A DNA stretch of 64,000 nt from Rhynchonema sp. JSB1_4 (lineage: Eukaryota > Nematoda > Chromadorea > Monhysterida > Xyalidae), in NCBI GenBank assembly GCA_030248065.1, contig JASAMV010005148.1:31399-95398 (forward strand), in the 5' to 3' direction. The number at the start of each line of letters is the position of its first letter. The stretch's first letter is position 1. A program made the position numbers and the translations under genes. Below, piece after piece: positions 26,601 through 38,201 of this stretch. The notes beneath the pieces were generated by a model that made no database searches, was not told where the DNA came from, and was given only the letters and a program-made list of their open reading frames with translations.

Positions 26601-29600
26601 CACGAACCCAACCGAAAGTGTTGGATTTGGTGCGACGTTTGGCCACCTGTGAAATGGGTCAACACTGTTCAGTGCTCGCTCACAAATGGGAAATCTTATC
26701 TACGACGATAAATGCAATTTAGTTTGACAGCAGCACCACCACTGTTCATAATAGCCATAATCAAAGTCGCAAGGCGGATTTTTAATTTTTTATTTTTCAA
26801 TTAAAATCGTTTTTGGGTGTCATTAAAATCGTCAAAAATTTGCTATCGCGTTGCGTTTACGTAACCTGAAAACATCTCCCTATGCGTCTTGCCTTTTCAG
26901 TTTGTAAAACAATAAAAATATCTGCAGTGCTGTTTTTGACAAGTGAGGTTCGATAGCGAAAATGTGATACGCGATAGTACCTCGAAAAACATACCGGATA
27001 CTGATCCCTAGTGACAATTTTAATTGAGAATATTTCTAGTCGCAAGACTACATTTCCCATCGTGGTCGCAGTCTATGCTTCAAAGTTAATGCACGGGACC
27101 GACCTTCATACAAGCGAACGCAATGATGAGCGCCAACACGTCGGACAACATGTGGAAACTGTCGGCCACCAGCGCCATCGATGACGTCATATAGCCGACG
27201 ATGATCTCGACGAAAAAGAAGGACAACGTCAGGGACAGCATGGCACTGAGTCGGATCGATCGACCGAGTCCACAACACTTGATGTAGTAGGAGAACGTGT
27301 CGCAACAACCACACATGCTGCTCAGTTGCGACATTATGCCACTAGGTGCTGTTGCTGCTGGTGGTGTCGACTGTGGGTGTGAATGTCCGTGTCCGTTGCT
27401 CTGTGCACTCGACTCCGATGGCGATGTCTTGCTGCGTCGTCGGTCACTTGTTGACACCAACAATGACGAGGCCGGCTGTTGTTGTTGTTGTTTGATCACG
27501 ACGGATGAGGTGCTGTCTATTCTGTTGTTGGTAACGCTCGTGTCCAATGGATAGATCGCGTTACCTTTGCCTGCAACAAAATCAGCTACATTCAATTCAA
27601 TTATTGTGAAACCAAACGTTGAATTATCTAGTTTGCGCCAACACTGCTAGCGGACCACATTCGCTATGAAAGAAGGCGTTTGTTGGACAAAGTCCAAAAC
27701 TACGTAGGACTACGTCTTTTAGACACTTTTTGGGTGCAATTTGCACCTAAAATTTCAGAATACCGTAAAAACCTAAATAGAAGGGGGCTCTATTAATTCA
27801 CTGACCCCATTTTGGGGGCTCTATTCCGGGGCGGCCTCTACCTCTAGTAATTCACTGACCCGAACCTGAAAAATTGTTCCCAGAAATACCTCAAAAAAAT
27901 GGGTTTGAATTTGAAAGGACGTTTTTTCGCTTGTAATCGCATTTATTCGTGTCTATTCGTCAATTAGAGGCATATTATGTGCTCTGAACGAACAACAAAC
28001 GTGAGCCTTAATACACTACTGTATGGGGGCCTATGCCCCTGGGGAGGGCGCCCCCCCCGTATCCATCTCACCCTAGGGGGGGGGGGGGGATATATCTCGC
28101 CCACAGGACTCAGAATCTTTTCTTTTCAAGACATTTTCTCTCTCCCAACCCCCCCCCCCCCCACCCCCACACACCTAACAACCCCCAACAAAACAAAAAA
28201 ACATCAACCAACAAACAACAAACCCAAACCTTTTGACGGACCATATTGGGTAGCCTCTGGGGGTATCTCGAGTAACTCCGAAACCTTCCCCGATTGGCCT
28301 GCCACCACACTGATAGGGGGTGTTACTTAGGGGGGCTCTATTCCGGGGGGCTCTATTAATTCACTGACCCCTCTTTTGTGGGGGGCTGTATTACGGGGGG
28401 CTCTATTCCGGGGGGCTGTATTTAGGTTTTTACGGTAGCACCTGAAAACTGGAAGGTTATGTACAATTTGCACCTGGACTTTTGAACTTCAAACAATTCC
28501 TAACTTGTACTTATCGCCCGTTTTTAAGCTCAAAAGCGCAAAAACTTCGCTGCGCGGCTTTTTTGCCGCGATTTTGGGCTTTTGGTTCGGGCCGGGCAGG
28601 GCCGGAGATTTGGAGGATCGGGCCGGGCACACCGGCGTAAAATAGAGCCTCCCAAAAAAATACAGCACACCCAAAAGGGGTCAGTGAAAAAATACAGCCC
28701 ACTTGTATTTTAGATTTTACGGTAGGTTAGCCCATAAGTGTTCACGATAGATCGATGAAATCAAAAAGTGTTGACGACAGATAGATGAATTTGAGGGGAC
28801 CCTCCCCGTCCCCACCGCCCCCCAAGTACTACCCTGCTCCCCCTTCCCCCCGAGCCCGGGGGTACACTATCTATCTCCCCCTCCGAAAAAAACGAGGGTT
28901 CCGCTCAGTGTAGTGGCAGGCAAATGGTTGCAAGGTACCCTTGGGGGGATGGATCCAGATGGTTGCAAGGTACCCCCTACCCAGCCTCCTGGAGGTTGCA
29001 AGGTACCCCTGAGGTCCGAAAAAAAGGGTGTTTTTTGCATGCTTATACTGCAAATTTGGCCGAAAAATTGGTACTTTTTTTGCATTTTGGCCGAAAATTT
29101 GCCTAAAATACCTATTATATGGCGCGATTTTTGGGGTTTTGAGGTCGAAAAACACCCATTTTACCTATCAAAACCATTAATTGATGGTTGCAAGGTACCC
29201 TCCGGCCTCCGGGGTAGTTGCAAGGTACCTACCCTTCCCCCCATCCCCCCCAAGGGGTGGTTGCAAGGTACCTACCGTAAAAACCTAAATACAGCCCCCC
29301 CCCGGAATAGAGCCCCCCCGTAATACAGCCCCCCAAAAAGGGGTCAGTGAATTAATAGAGCCCCACCCCGGAATAGAGCCCCCCCTAAGTAAATCCCCTA
29401 TACAGTAGTGTATTAACGCTTGATAGCGGGGCACAGGTACATTTATGCACGTTTGTTGTTCGTTCAGAGCACATAATACGCCTCTTATTGACGAATAGAC
29501 ACGAATAAATGCGATTACAAGCGAAAAAACATCCTTTCAAACCCCTTTTTAGGGGTTTTTGGGGGTATTTCTGGGAATAATTTTTTCAGGTTCGGGTCAG

Positions 29601-32600
29601 TGAATTAATAGAGGCCCCCCTGAAATAGAGCCCCCCGCAATAGAGCCCCCAAAATGGGGTCAGTGAGTTAATAGAGCCCCCCTTCTATTTAGGTTTTTAC
29701 GGTACTCCTTAGGGGGGAATCCCCCCAGCCACTACACTGGTTCCGCTATCTCCCCCCTCCCGGACCAGGGACTATCAGTGTAGTTCCTGGTCCGGCGGGG
29801 AAATTAGTGTTCCTCCCTACTTTTTCGGAGGGGAAGTTAGGTTCAGGAAAAAGTCACTTTTTGAGGTTGAAAATTTTACCTATTTTTACCCCTTTTTGGA
29901 AAAAATTCTTCATAAATAGGGTATTTTGTCCCCTTTTGAGCACATTGACCTGAAAATCACACATTTTAGGCCTAAAAATGCCCATTTTATGCCTAAAAAT
30001 GGCCATTTTAGGCAAAAATTGGGGAAATTAGTGTACTAAGTACTAGTGTACGTTGGTCGGGGTCGGGGAAATTAGTGTACCTTAGGGGGGTCCCCCCTCC
30101 CCCCAGGAACGACACTGGGGGACTATACTGTGTGTGTGTGAGCAGTGTTGGAGGTACTCTGGAGGGGGGATACCTACTGTACCGCGCTCGCAGAGGGGGG
30201 ATACCTACTGTACCAGAGCCGATGGCCTGGGGGGGGGGTTATGTACCTAGGGGGGGGTTGGGGGGTTAGGTTTTGGGGTGAAAATTTTTTATGTGTTTAT
30301 TATGTGTGGAATCGTGTGAAAACGTAGTATGTGCGCGCGTAGCGCGCGAATTTGGGGTAATTTGAGGTAAAAACCACTGATTTTACACTAATTTTGGCCA
30401 TTTTGGTCAAAAATTGGCACTTTTGAGGCAAAATCGGGGGGATACCGTAAAAACCTAAATACAGCCCCCCCCCCCGGAATAGAGCCCCCCCCGTAATACA
30501 GCCCCCCCAAAAAGGGGTCAGTGAATTAATAGAGGCCCCCCCGGAATAGAGCCCCCCCCCCACAGTAACATCCCCTATACTGTAGTGTATTAAGGCTTGA
30601 TAGTGGTGTACAGGTACATTTATGCACGTTTGTTGTTCGTTCAGAGCACATAATACGCCTCCTATTGACGAATAGACACGAATAAATGCGATTACAAGCG
30701 AAAAAACATCCTTTCAAACCCCTTTTTAGGGGTTTTTGGGGGGTATTTCTGGGAACAATTTTTCAGGTTCGGGTCAGTGAATTAATAGAGGCCCCCCCGG
30801 AATAGAGCCCCCCCCGTAATAGAGCCCTCCCAAAATGGGGTCAGTGAGTTAATAGAGCCCCCCCTTCTATTTAGGTTTTTACGGTACCTACTGTACCAGG
30901 GTGAAAATCGGGGGGGGGGGGATACCTACTGTACCATGCCAAACATCGGGGCCGGGGGGGATACCTACTGTACCAGGCGAGGGGGGATACCTACTGTACT
31001 GGGGGGCTGGGCTACCCCCCCCAAACCCCCCCCCACCTCCAACACTGTGTGTGAGTGTTGTAGCCGTAATCTCGCACGGGCCCCGCCACTAGGTCTCTGC
31101 TCTAATCAATGCACAGTTCAGTTGTTGATATCCTATTATTTTTGTCTTTATGTCAACAACTGTCCTATATGCAGCGTGGTAATGCTGTAATCAAATCAAT
31201 GCATAGTTGTTGATGTTGACACCCAACTACCGTATTGTCGGAAATAGAACCCCCCAGCGTAGTACTTGGTCAAGGGTGTTGACGATAGATAGATTGGGAC
31301 CCGAAATGTGTTGACGATAGATAGATGACCCAAGTCCGAAATCTGGGGGGGGATCGACCCAAACTTGTTGACGATAGATAGATGGTGGGGGGGGGGGGTC
31401 GCCAAAAAGCAAGGTATAGTCCGGTGCAGGGTTGTGGTTGGGGGGGGGTTGGGGGGGTATTACCCCCCCAACTGCTAGGTAGCTTTCTTGCTCCGAAACC
31501 CATACCCCCCCCAAACTGGCTAGCTAGCTTTCTTGCTCCGGTCACCAAGTTAATAAAGTGTTGATTTTAGTGCCAAAATGACCATTTTATGGGCCAAAAT
31601 TGTCAAATTCGGTCAAATTTTCTCACACGTGCACAAAAATACGCATTTTAAGGCTTATTTTAGCATAATTTCGACCAATTTTTATACCCCTGTTTTTGAC
31701 TTCTGGACCAATACCCCCCCAAATCGGGGTACCCGGCTAGCTAGCTAGCTTTCTTGCGCCGTACCCCTCCAGCTAGCTAGCTTTCTTGCTCGGACCAACT
31801 ACATCACTGGTATAGTGTACTAAGCATGTAATAGTGTGTAAATATTAATGAAAATGTACTTAGATGTACTAAATCCGCGCGTAGCGCGCGATTTTTTGCC
31901 TATTTGGGACAAAAAATACCGATTTTGAGCCATTTTGAGGCAAAAATACCCATTTTGGGGTCGAAATGTGTTGACGATAGATAGATTGTTCCCAGAATTT
32001 GTTGACGATAGATAGATTTGCCCATAGGTGTTGACGATAGATAGATGAAATCAAAAAGTGTTGACGATAGATAGATGAATTTGGGGGACCCCCCCCCCCA
32101 CCCCCCCAAGTACTACCCTGGCTGGAACCCCCCCATTAATTGAACCCCCCTAAATGGCTCGAAATCAAAAATAGAACCCCCCCCATTAATTGACCCCCCA
32201 TTAATAGAACCCCACCTCCAACCTTCACCGTACCACAGATTAGTGGTATGGTAGGGCTGTGTTGCTGTGTCAAACATTGTTTAAGCTTGCGTACACAACA
32301 GAATGGAGCTTTCTAAGCATAATTGCCGCTGTTGAAGTTGAAGTTAGAAAATACCGAAAACAAGCCATTTTTATGGGCATTATTAACAATGATATTTTTC
32401 GTCGGGGGGCCAAATGAAAAATATAACCCCCCAATAATTGACCCCCATAAATTGAACATCCCAAAATGACCCCAGTGAAAAAATAGACCCCCCGGGTTCT
32501 ATTTCCGACAATACGGTATTTTTGTCTTTGTATATTGTATCAACAACTGTCCTATACGCAGCGTTGTAATGCATAGTTGTTGTGTTGACACGAAAGACAT

Positions 32601-33793
32601 TAAAGACAAAAAATACAAAAAGACATTTATTATTTTTGTCTTCTTCGATCAACAAGTGTCCACATGCCGTCGGGAGATGGAATTCACACAAGTCACAAAC
32701 GAAGTGAATGTTCTTTGACAATTGAAATTTTGCACACGGCGGAGGAAGAAAAAAGCGGCGCAGATTGGTCCGTCAATTTGAGCCCGCTTCGAAATGCGTT
32801 GCGACCGCCCCTGGAGACTCCGAGATTTCGGCGTCACACAAGTTTCGGTTCGTAACAGCCCCAGTTGTGTGACCCTATTATGCGCACTAAACCGCTTTCT
32901 GTTTGATCATGTGAAATGCCCACTCCTCGACACAATGTGACTCAAACATAACTGATCACCCACTAGTAAAAAATATTTTCAGGTCTGACATATTTTCACA
33001 TACTCTGACTGTGTCCTGACAACATGGAACCACCAACAACAGGGACGATCACAACGTGGTCAGCTCTGCGTGATAACAAGGTGACCAGAAAACCCGCGCA
33101 GCAACTGTGCCATGAACAGTTAACAAAAGTTGAACTAAGTTTAGTGGCAGCGCCGCACTTGTGTGCGTGTTGTGTGCAAAAAATACTAACGTTGCTGCAG
33201 GAAAAATGCGCAGTATGACTGGAACTGAATATAAAAAGATGCAGTAAGCCATATCTTTCGAAAGAACACCAATTTGGTATTGATATCAGCAACGTGGGCA
33301 TGATTTGCTGCAGTCGAACGTACACAAGAAAAATGCGTCTGGTTTTGGTATGCGGTAAATTTGAAGAAATGATGCAGACTGTGTGAATATGCCGGTAGAT
33401 TGCCTCTACAAGGCAGCACATATTCTGCCCCGTGTAATACTGGTCACCCGTATCGTTGTCTGAGTTGTCCTTGGTCACGCATATATATACACGGAATGAC
33501 CGTGCGCTATCACAAATGCAATCTACGTGCACGCGTGCTGTTTGACTGATTAAATTCATAAACATTTGCACAGATTACGAACACGCAGTGATGTCGACTG
33601 ACGCGACGCACCAGTCGGTGTCAGAATGGGTTGGTTTCAGCAACTAACGTTGGACGGCCAACACAACCCCATCATTTCTTGGCATGTGAGATACTCTCGA
33701 CCCCCCTTTAACAATCCCGAATCCATCCATTGGCAGTCACATACCTGCAGTCAACGCCAGACTGGGCACTGCGATGATGACCTCGGTGGTCAT
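20659..33793 (-). CDS. SLC30A1: ZnT1-type zinc exporter (SLC30A1/10 subfamily)
   Basis: Cation diffusion facilitator moving Zn2+ out of the cytosol, about 690 aa. Exons: 33745-33793 (tentative, ATG), 27104-27570, 26512-26646, 25948-26035, 25392-25513, 25045-25125 (tentative), 24784-24994, 24294-24456, 24185-24228, 24040-24119, 23261-23317, 22826-22966, 22356-22511, 21544-21671, 20659-20812. Seen: TM2 site S-F-H-M-L-S-D (His/Asp near residues 156/160), N-T-F-G-W-V-R-A-E-V, a cytosolic His-Gly-rich loop (exon 25392-25513, with a further HGHSH in the N-terminal exon), TM5 site R-G-V-F-L-H-V-L-G-D, then K-E-T-A-L-I-L-L-Q-T, H-E-F-H-V-W-R-L-A-G and T-T-I-Q-P-E-F of the C-terminal domain, and a Cys-rich tail segment (22356-22511) as in human ZnT1. 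Both HxxxD zinc sites are intact. The first exon is inferred from an ATG, a GTATGT donor and matching phase only; if right, intron 1 (6.2 kb) contains the transposon nest. Confidence 0.94.
27763..28435. mobile_element. CCGTAAAAACC-family MITE, copy 1 (with nested insertion)
   Basis: Ends CCGTAAAAACCTAAATA / TATTTAGGTTTTTACGG, flanked on both sides by TA. Inside the ends are alternating GGGGGGCTCTATT and TCACTGACCCC phrases. The centre (27910-28015) includes ATTCGTGTCTATTCGTC, shared in the opposite orientation with copies 2 and 3. About 290 bp at roughly 28031-28320, including G and C homopolymers and an A/C-only tract, is absent from the other copies and looks like a later insertion. It lies in the presumed ZnT1 intron 1. 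Confidence 0.88.
28729..28832. repeat. Copy of a 100-bp segment also found at 32015-32120
   Basis: Both segments run through GCCCATA, two GTTGACGATAGATAGAT-type units, ATCAAAAAGTG, a C-rich run and CCCAAGTACTACCCTG. The 28.7-kb copy has more mismatches. Confidence 0.75.
28926..29273. repeat. Six dispersed GGTTGCAAGGTACC words
   Basis: GTTGCAAGGTACC recurs at about 28927, 28963, 28994, 29186, 29217 and 29260 with irregular spacing and unrelated sequence between. The last copy abuts MITE copy 2. No coding or known regulatory meaning is recognised. Confidence 0.85.
29275..29702. mobile_element. CCGTAAAAACC-family MITE, copy 2
   Basis: 428 bp with the same TIR as copy 1, flanked by TA. Each end carries stacked AATAGAGCCCCCC / TAATACAGCCCC units and GGGGTCAGTGAATTAATAGAG. 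The centre carries GTTCAGAGCACATAATACG and GAATAAATGCGATTACAAGC. Confidence 0.92.
30170..31000. repeat. GATACCTACTGTACC word repeats, one split by a MITE
   Basis: Intact copies start at about 30170, 30200, 30921, 30960 and 30986, each preceded by a G run. A sixth is interrupted: its left part ends at 30444 and its right part resumes at 30885, with MITE copy 3 between. Confidence 0.88.
30445..30884. mobile_element. CCGTAAAAACC-family MITE, copy 3, with a readable target site
   Basis: 440 bp, closely similar to copy 2 and in the same orientation. The flanks read GGGGGATA on the left and TACCTACTGTACC on the right. Removing the element and one TA leaves GGGGGATACCTACTGTACC, the local repeat word, so the insertion duplicated a TA. 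Confidence 0.95.
31230..32516. mobile_element. Second inverted-repeat element family (CCGTATTGTCGG ends)
   Basis: 1287 bp bounded by CCGTATTGTCGGAAATAGAA and TTCTATTTCCGACAATACGG, each flanked by TA. Like the smaller MITEs, the ends carry AATAGAACCCCCC and GACCCC phrases, so the families are probably related. It contains the GTTGACGATAGATAGAT words and AGCTAGCTTTCTTGCTCCG repeats. No transposase frame is recognised. Confidence 0.85.
31270..32078. repeat. Seven GTTGACGATAGATAGAT words inside the 31.2-kb element
   Basis: Copies start at about 31278, 31309, 31368, 31968, 31999, 32029 and 32059, with spacings of roughly 30 bp in each cluster. Two diverged copies lie at about 28739 and 28770. Translated on the minus strand they give recurring Ile-Tyr-Arg-Gln strings, which explains the repetitive short frames here. 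Confidence 0.88.
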
Positions 33794-36700
33794 ATTGTTG
33801 CATTCGGGTGATCGATTTACCACATTCATTATGTTGTTGTTGTTATGCGATTATGTTGAGATTAGATGCTAATGATTGCTGCTGCGAACCAACGCATGAT
33901 ATATTTGACGGGATCCAGTCCCCAGCCAGGGTATACTATCCGATTAATTTGTCTGAAATTGCATACAGTCCATAGAATCGCATACAGCAAATATTAATGC
34001 CTTGAAGATAATGATCACTGTCCAAAGTAAATTCAACATGAACTTAAAAAACGCACCGAATATCACATCTCAAGGTCAGCATGATCAGATCAGATGTCGA
34101 TGAATGGCGTGTGTATAGTCCAACCACGTGCTCAGGAGACGACTCTTTTTAAAGCTTGCTTGGTCAGATTCAAAAATGCGCCGTTTACAAGGGTTTTCGC
34201 AAACAAAAGAAGGAGATTCGGCCGAGAGACGTGATGACAAGTTCCACTCCACCTGGCTGACCTCAATTTGTTCCGTGCTTACGCGAACAGCAACATCGTT
34301 CAACACACAAATGTTTGGGAGTCAAAAGGGAATTTACGCACCAAGGTGGAGAGCGTGTTTTTAAAAAAATAAATGCGTTTCTCTTTCTTTCATTTCCGAA
34401 ATGCGTGGAACCGGAACATTATTGGATCCGTTCAAGTCAACTTCAAAATAAGTCGTCTCATGAGTTCGTGCTGGACTATACAAAACCGCCTCCCCGGACA
34501 ATCCTGGTCACCATTGAGCCAATTACACACTATTTAGCGTAAACAAACAACAATAATTCGCTAATACAAATTGTAATTTAGTGTCTGGAATGACCGAAAA
34601 TTACAGACGTTACTGCAACATGCACCAAAAGTAAGTTTTTGTAACTATCAATTGACTCTTGATACGCACCGTTTTTTTTGCTTGTGTCGTTTTCAATCCG
34701 AGAGAATTTTGGAAAAATAAACACTGTTTTAACTCGAACACACTGTGCAGCAGCATGCGAGCATGTGCGTATTGGTGCAATAAATAGCAAAAAACGGGTA
34801 ATTTGTACTTAATGATGGGTGATTGCTGACAGTAGAAGAAACCATGCTTAGACCTGGTGTCGTGACGTGATGTCTAAGGCTACAAAAAAGCCTCCTTGCA
34901 TGAATTAACACCTTCCTCGGAGTCGGAATAACCCCGCCCGTGTGCAGTGCAGTTGCGTATGCTTGCACAAGGGGCATATTGATCTATTTGCAAATCGGAG
35001 ACCAGCATAATTGTTCTATTTGCAAATCGGAAACTATAAGCAAAAGTTGAATAAGACACCAGGGATATTATTCGAAATTCTCCGGGACCTTGCATACGTG
35101 ATGAAGTGCGGTGCGTTTGCGCATTTATGGAAAGAAACCTGCTGGGCATTTCATGACGCTGGTGTAATAAATTACAGTCCAATGTGGCAAGTTTCAAAAT
35201 TTCCCGTTCGGCACATATTGCGAAAGCATTGATTTCGACACGAGTTGTTCAACGTTTGACTCATCTTTTGGTATTGATGCATCTTTTAGCGAAGGTCTCT
35301 CACGAAAAAAGATTGACATCTTTTACGCTGAGAAAGACAACTTACTGCACATGTACATACATACGTAAGGTAATATATAACAATAAGCCACATGCATTTC
35401 GTATTTCGCAGAACACCTTTTTCATAGCTGCATTTTCTGCTTGGTTGAAAAAACTTCCAAAAGATTTCTTCCACAGCCTGATAACCATTACCTTGACGTA
35501 AGAGTAGCAACCAATTTCGTTTCTGTATGTTTGCGGTTAACGGTATTCGCCTGGTTGACAAGGATTGAAATTGAAACTGCCAGGCAGATTTCACTCATCT
35601 GAGCCCAGATCAACAGTGAGGAAAAAGCAATCACCGCAGCTTTTTGTTTGTGGATTTTGACGTGCATTAGAATTCGACTGGAAATCAAACAACACACAAA
35701 AAGAATGACCGATCTTTACTTGTTTGAGCAAATCGGTGGCTTGATTACGCAAGATCGTGGGTTTCCACAGCTGACAATTGTGATCAGTTCCAAAATACTA
35801 CAGGGATATAATAGTAGGAAGGAAGGAAGGGCAGAGCAACGACCAACCTGCGTCAGGCTCCAAGTCTACAGCAAGGGTTTCAAAAAAGCCGACTGTATAA
35901 GATGCGATAATTTCGTTTCAACACACAACCAAAAAACAACTTGAGTGGGTAACCACCAATACTGTAAATGGCGGATAGGACAGATACCTAACGCCTGTGT
36001 ATCAAACAGTAAGTTCTTGTCCCGGCGTGGGTGGCAAAACAGAGAACTGGCGAGGTTGAGATTTGAATATAATCAACTCAGTTGGCTTGTTTGCGCATTT
36101 GCGGGATGCGCGCCAAAATGTTCCTGTTTGGGAATCCCCCTGTTTGTTCACAACACTAAGATAGCGTGACTCCAAGAACGGTCAGTCGGTACTGTAGCAC
36201 CATACAACATTCCAAGAGCGCGCAGTGTACGTTGATCTGGTGGAACCTGTTTATGTGCTGACTTTGACAGTTGAGTTGCTGCACAATGGTCGTTGCGCAA
36301 AGAACGTATATAATACAGATGCAGCGTCAATTACAGCACGCTGGACATAAGGGCAGCTCTCCATATTTGAACCAGCAGGGGACATAAACCAACTGCGTTG
36401 CACCATTTGACTGCACGTATGTAGATGCAGCGAGTACTGTACCTAGAAGCGTTGAGGGTATTACGTGTCGAGGTACACCTGTGTGGAGTTTGGTGCAGCG
36501 CAGAAGATTATCAAGCAATGGACATTTTGACCGAAACAAAACCGGTTTGAACGATGCGTTATGGTCTAAGGTGTTCATAAAAGAAGCGTGCACAAGTCGC
36601 AACTCTTGCGTTAAGTCACTTAACGCATTATCGTTTGGTATGGAATGGATCGCTATCGCTTTGAAATTGCAAGCAACGATGAAATTATATGAAATTTCAC

Positions 36701-37618
36701 GCTTTGCACGTTGCAACAAAAGCCGCCCACCCGCCAGTACAATATAAAACGGGTTAGTCCGCATTTTTTAAAAGAATTGTGCACGCAGTGCTCTATGATT
36801 TCAGGATTGGTGATATTGAATGTCCATGCCATGCTGAATATACAAACATGTGCAATGAAGCTAAGACGACAACTTTTTCGAATGAATTCTGGATGGTTAT
36901 AAATGTGAAGTGCGGTATAAAAGCTCTAGTGAATGATGGCGACATTTATACATATAAATTATATCTAATAAAATGTGTGTAATAATTCAACTGGACTCCA
37001 CTGTCTACATATCAGTAACTGTATCTAGAACGTGTGTGTGTGTGTGTTGCACCCTTTGTGTCGGTCAGAGTTCCGACGCAGACAACAACCAGCCGTGACC
37101 ACAGGACTGCACTGGTCGGTGCTTGTTGACTTTACAACTTGTCTGGGTGTGGGGATTAATGACCATTTGTACATTTTTGCGACTTTGCAAGTGCTCTGCG
37201 CTCGCAGAGTCTGGGTGGAGTGCGCAATTGCACAGACATAAAATCGCCACTTTCATCGCGCCCGAACGCGAAAAGTTACGCAACAGAGTGCTGTTTATAC
37301 CTGGATGATTCCATATCGCCGCCCCACCAAGAACAGTGACAAAGTAGTTGTAGTTGTAGACATGTGTTGGTACCTGCGGTTAAATGGGACTGTATTTGCC
37401 AAATGGCTGAGTAAATCTTGGTGGTGTTTCTAAACAACGGCTACCACAGTTAATCTGTCAAAACGCAGCAGCGGCCAATGTTTCGTAGAATACCGATCAG
37501 TTCGGTGAACCAAAACATGTGATTCACAAACTATCAAGAATTCAAAATTGTGAATGTTATTGTAACCCAAGCAGCAATGGTCGAAATTTGAATCAGGAAA
37601 ATAGATTTTGCAAAAGAA

Positions 37619-37655
37619 TTATTTTATTATTATTATTATTTATTATTATTATTAG
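37619..37655. repeat. (TTA)n microsatellite
   Basis: Interrupted TTA/TTTA repeats for about 37 bp. Confidence 0.9.
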
Positions 37656-38068
37656 AAATATTTTAAATAATGTGTTGTTTTGGCGGTGCGATGTGAATGG
37701 TTTTCCTTGTTAAGAAGAGTTTGTTCGCCTCAGATTCGCAGTATTATCTATGTTTGTAATATAATTTGATAAAAGGCATCGTGTGCCCTAGAAATCACAA
37801 GAAACTGGTGCACGGTGCAAAAATATTTTACTTTTGCATGGATAGACATGTGATAGGAATACAATTGAATACATGCAGTATATACTGTACATGTAATATT
37901 ATACCTGGTATTGCAATGGATAGGTACCGACCGGCGCATTGTCATACCTCTTGAGCAACTGATTGGTAAAAAAATTGCGTCATAAAAAGCGGATGACATA
38001 ACAGCGTGGTAAGTTTCATCTTCAGAAGTCGGCAAATATCGGCTATAATATTACGCAGTGATCTACTC

Positions 38069-38201
38069 CAGTGGTCAAATCACTTCGTCAACTGACGGCA
38101 GCCCCAAGTGAGCGCGAGAAATAACGCACGGTATTCGGGGTAAGTTGACGACTCTACAAAGTGAGTTGACGAAGTGATTGGACCACTTGAGTTGACCACT
38201 G
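38069..38201. repeat. Small foldback element
   Basis: CAGTGGTCAAATCACTTCG... on the left is mirrored by ...CGAAGTGATTGGACCAC and TTGACCACTG on the right. The right arm carries an extra internal duplication. Internal GTTGACGA words repeat. Confidence 0.6.

Noticed and set aside
31270..32078. CRISPR-like GTTGACGATAGATAGAT repeats with about 30-bp spacing
   Set aside because: Eukaryotic context, too few copies, irregular spacing, low-complexity intervening sequence and position inside a TIR element.
32996..33571. 191-codon minus-strand frame
   Set aside because: No recognisable domain, scattered Cys/His without pattern, no supporting splice or conservation signal; lies in the presumed ZnT1 intron 1.
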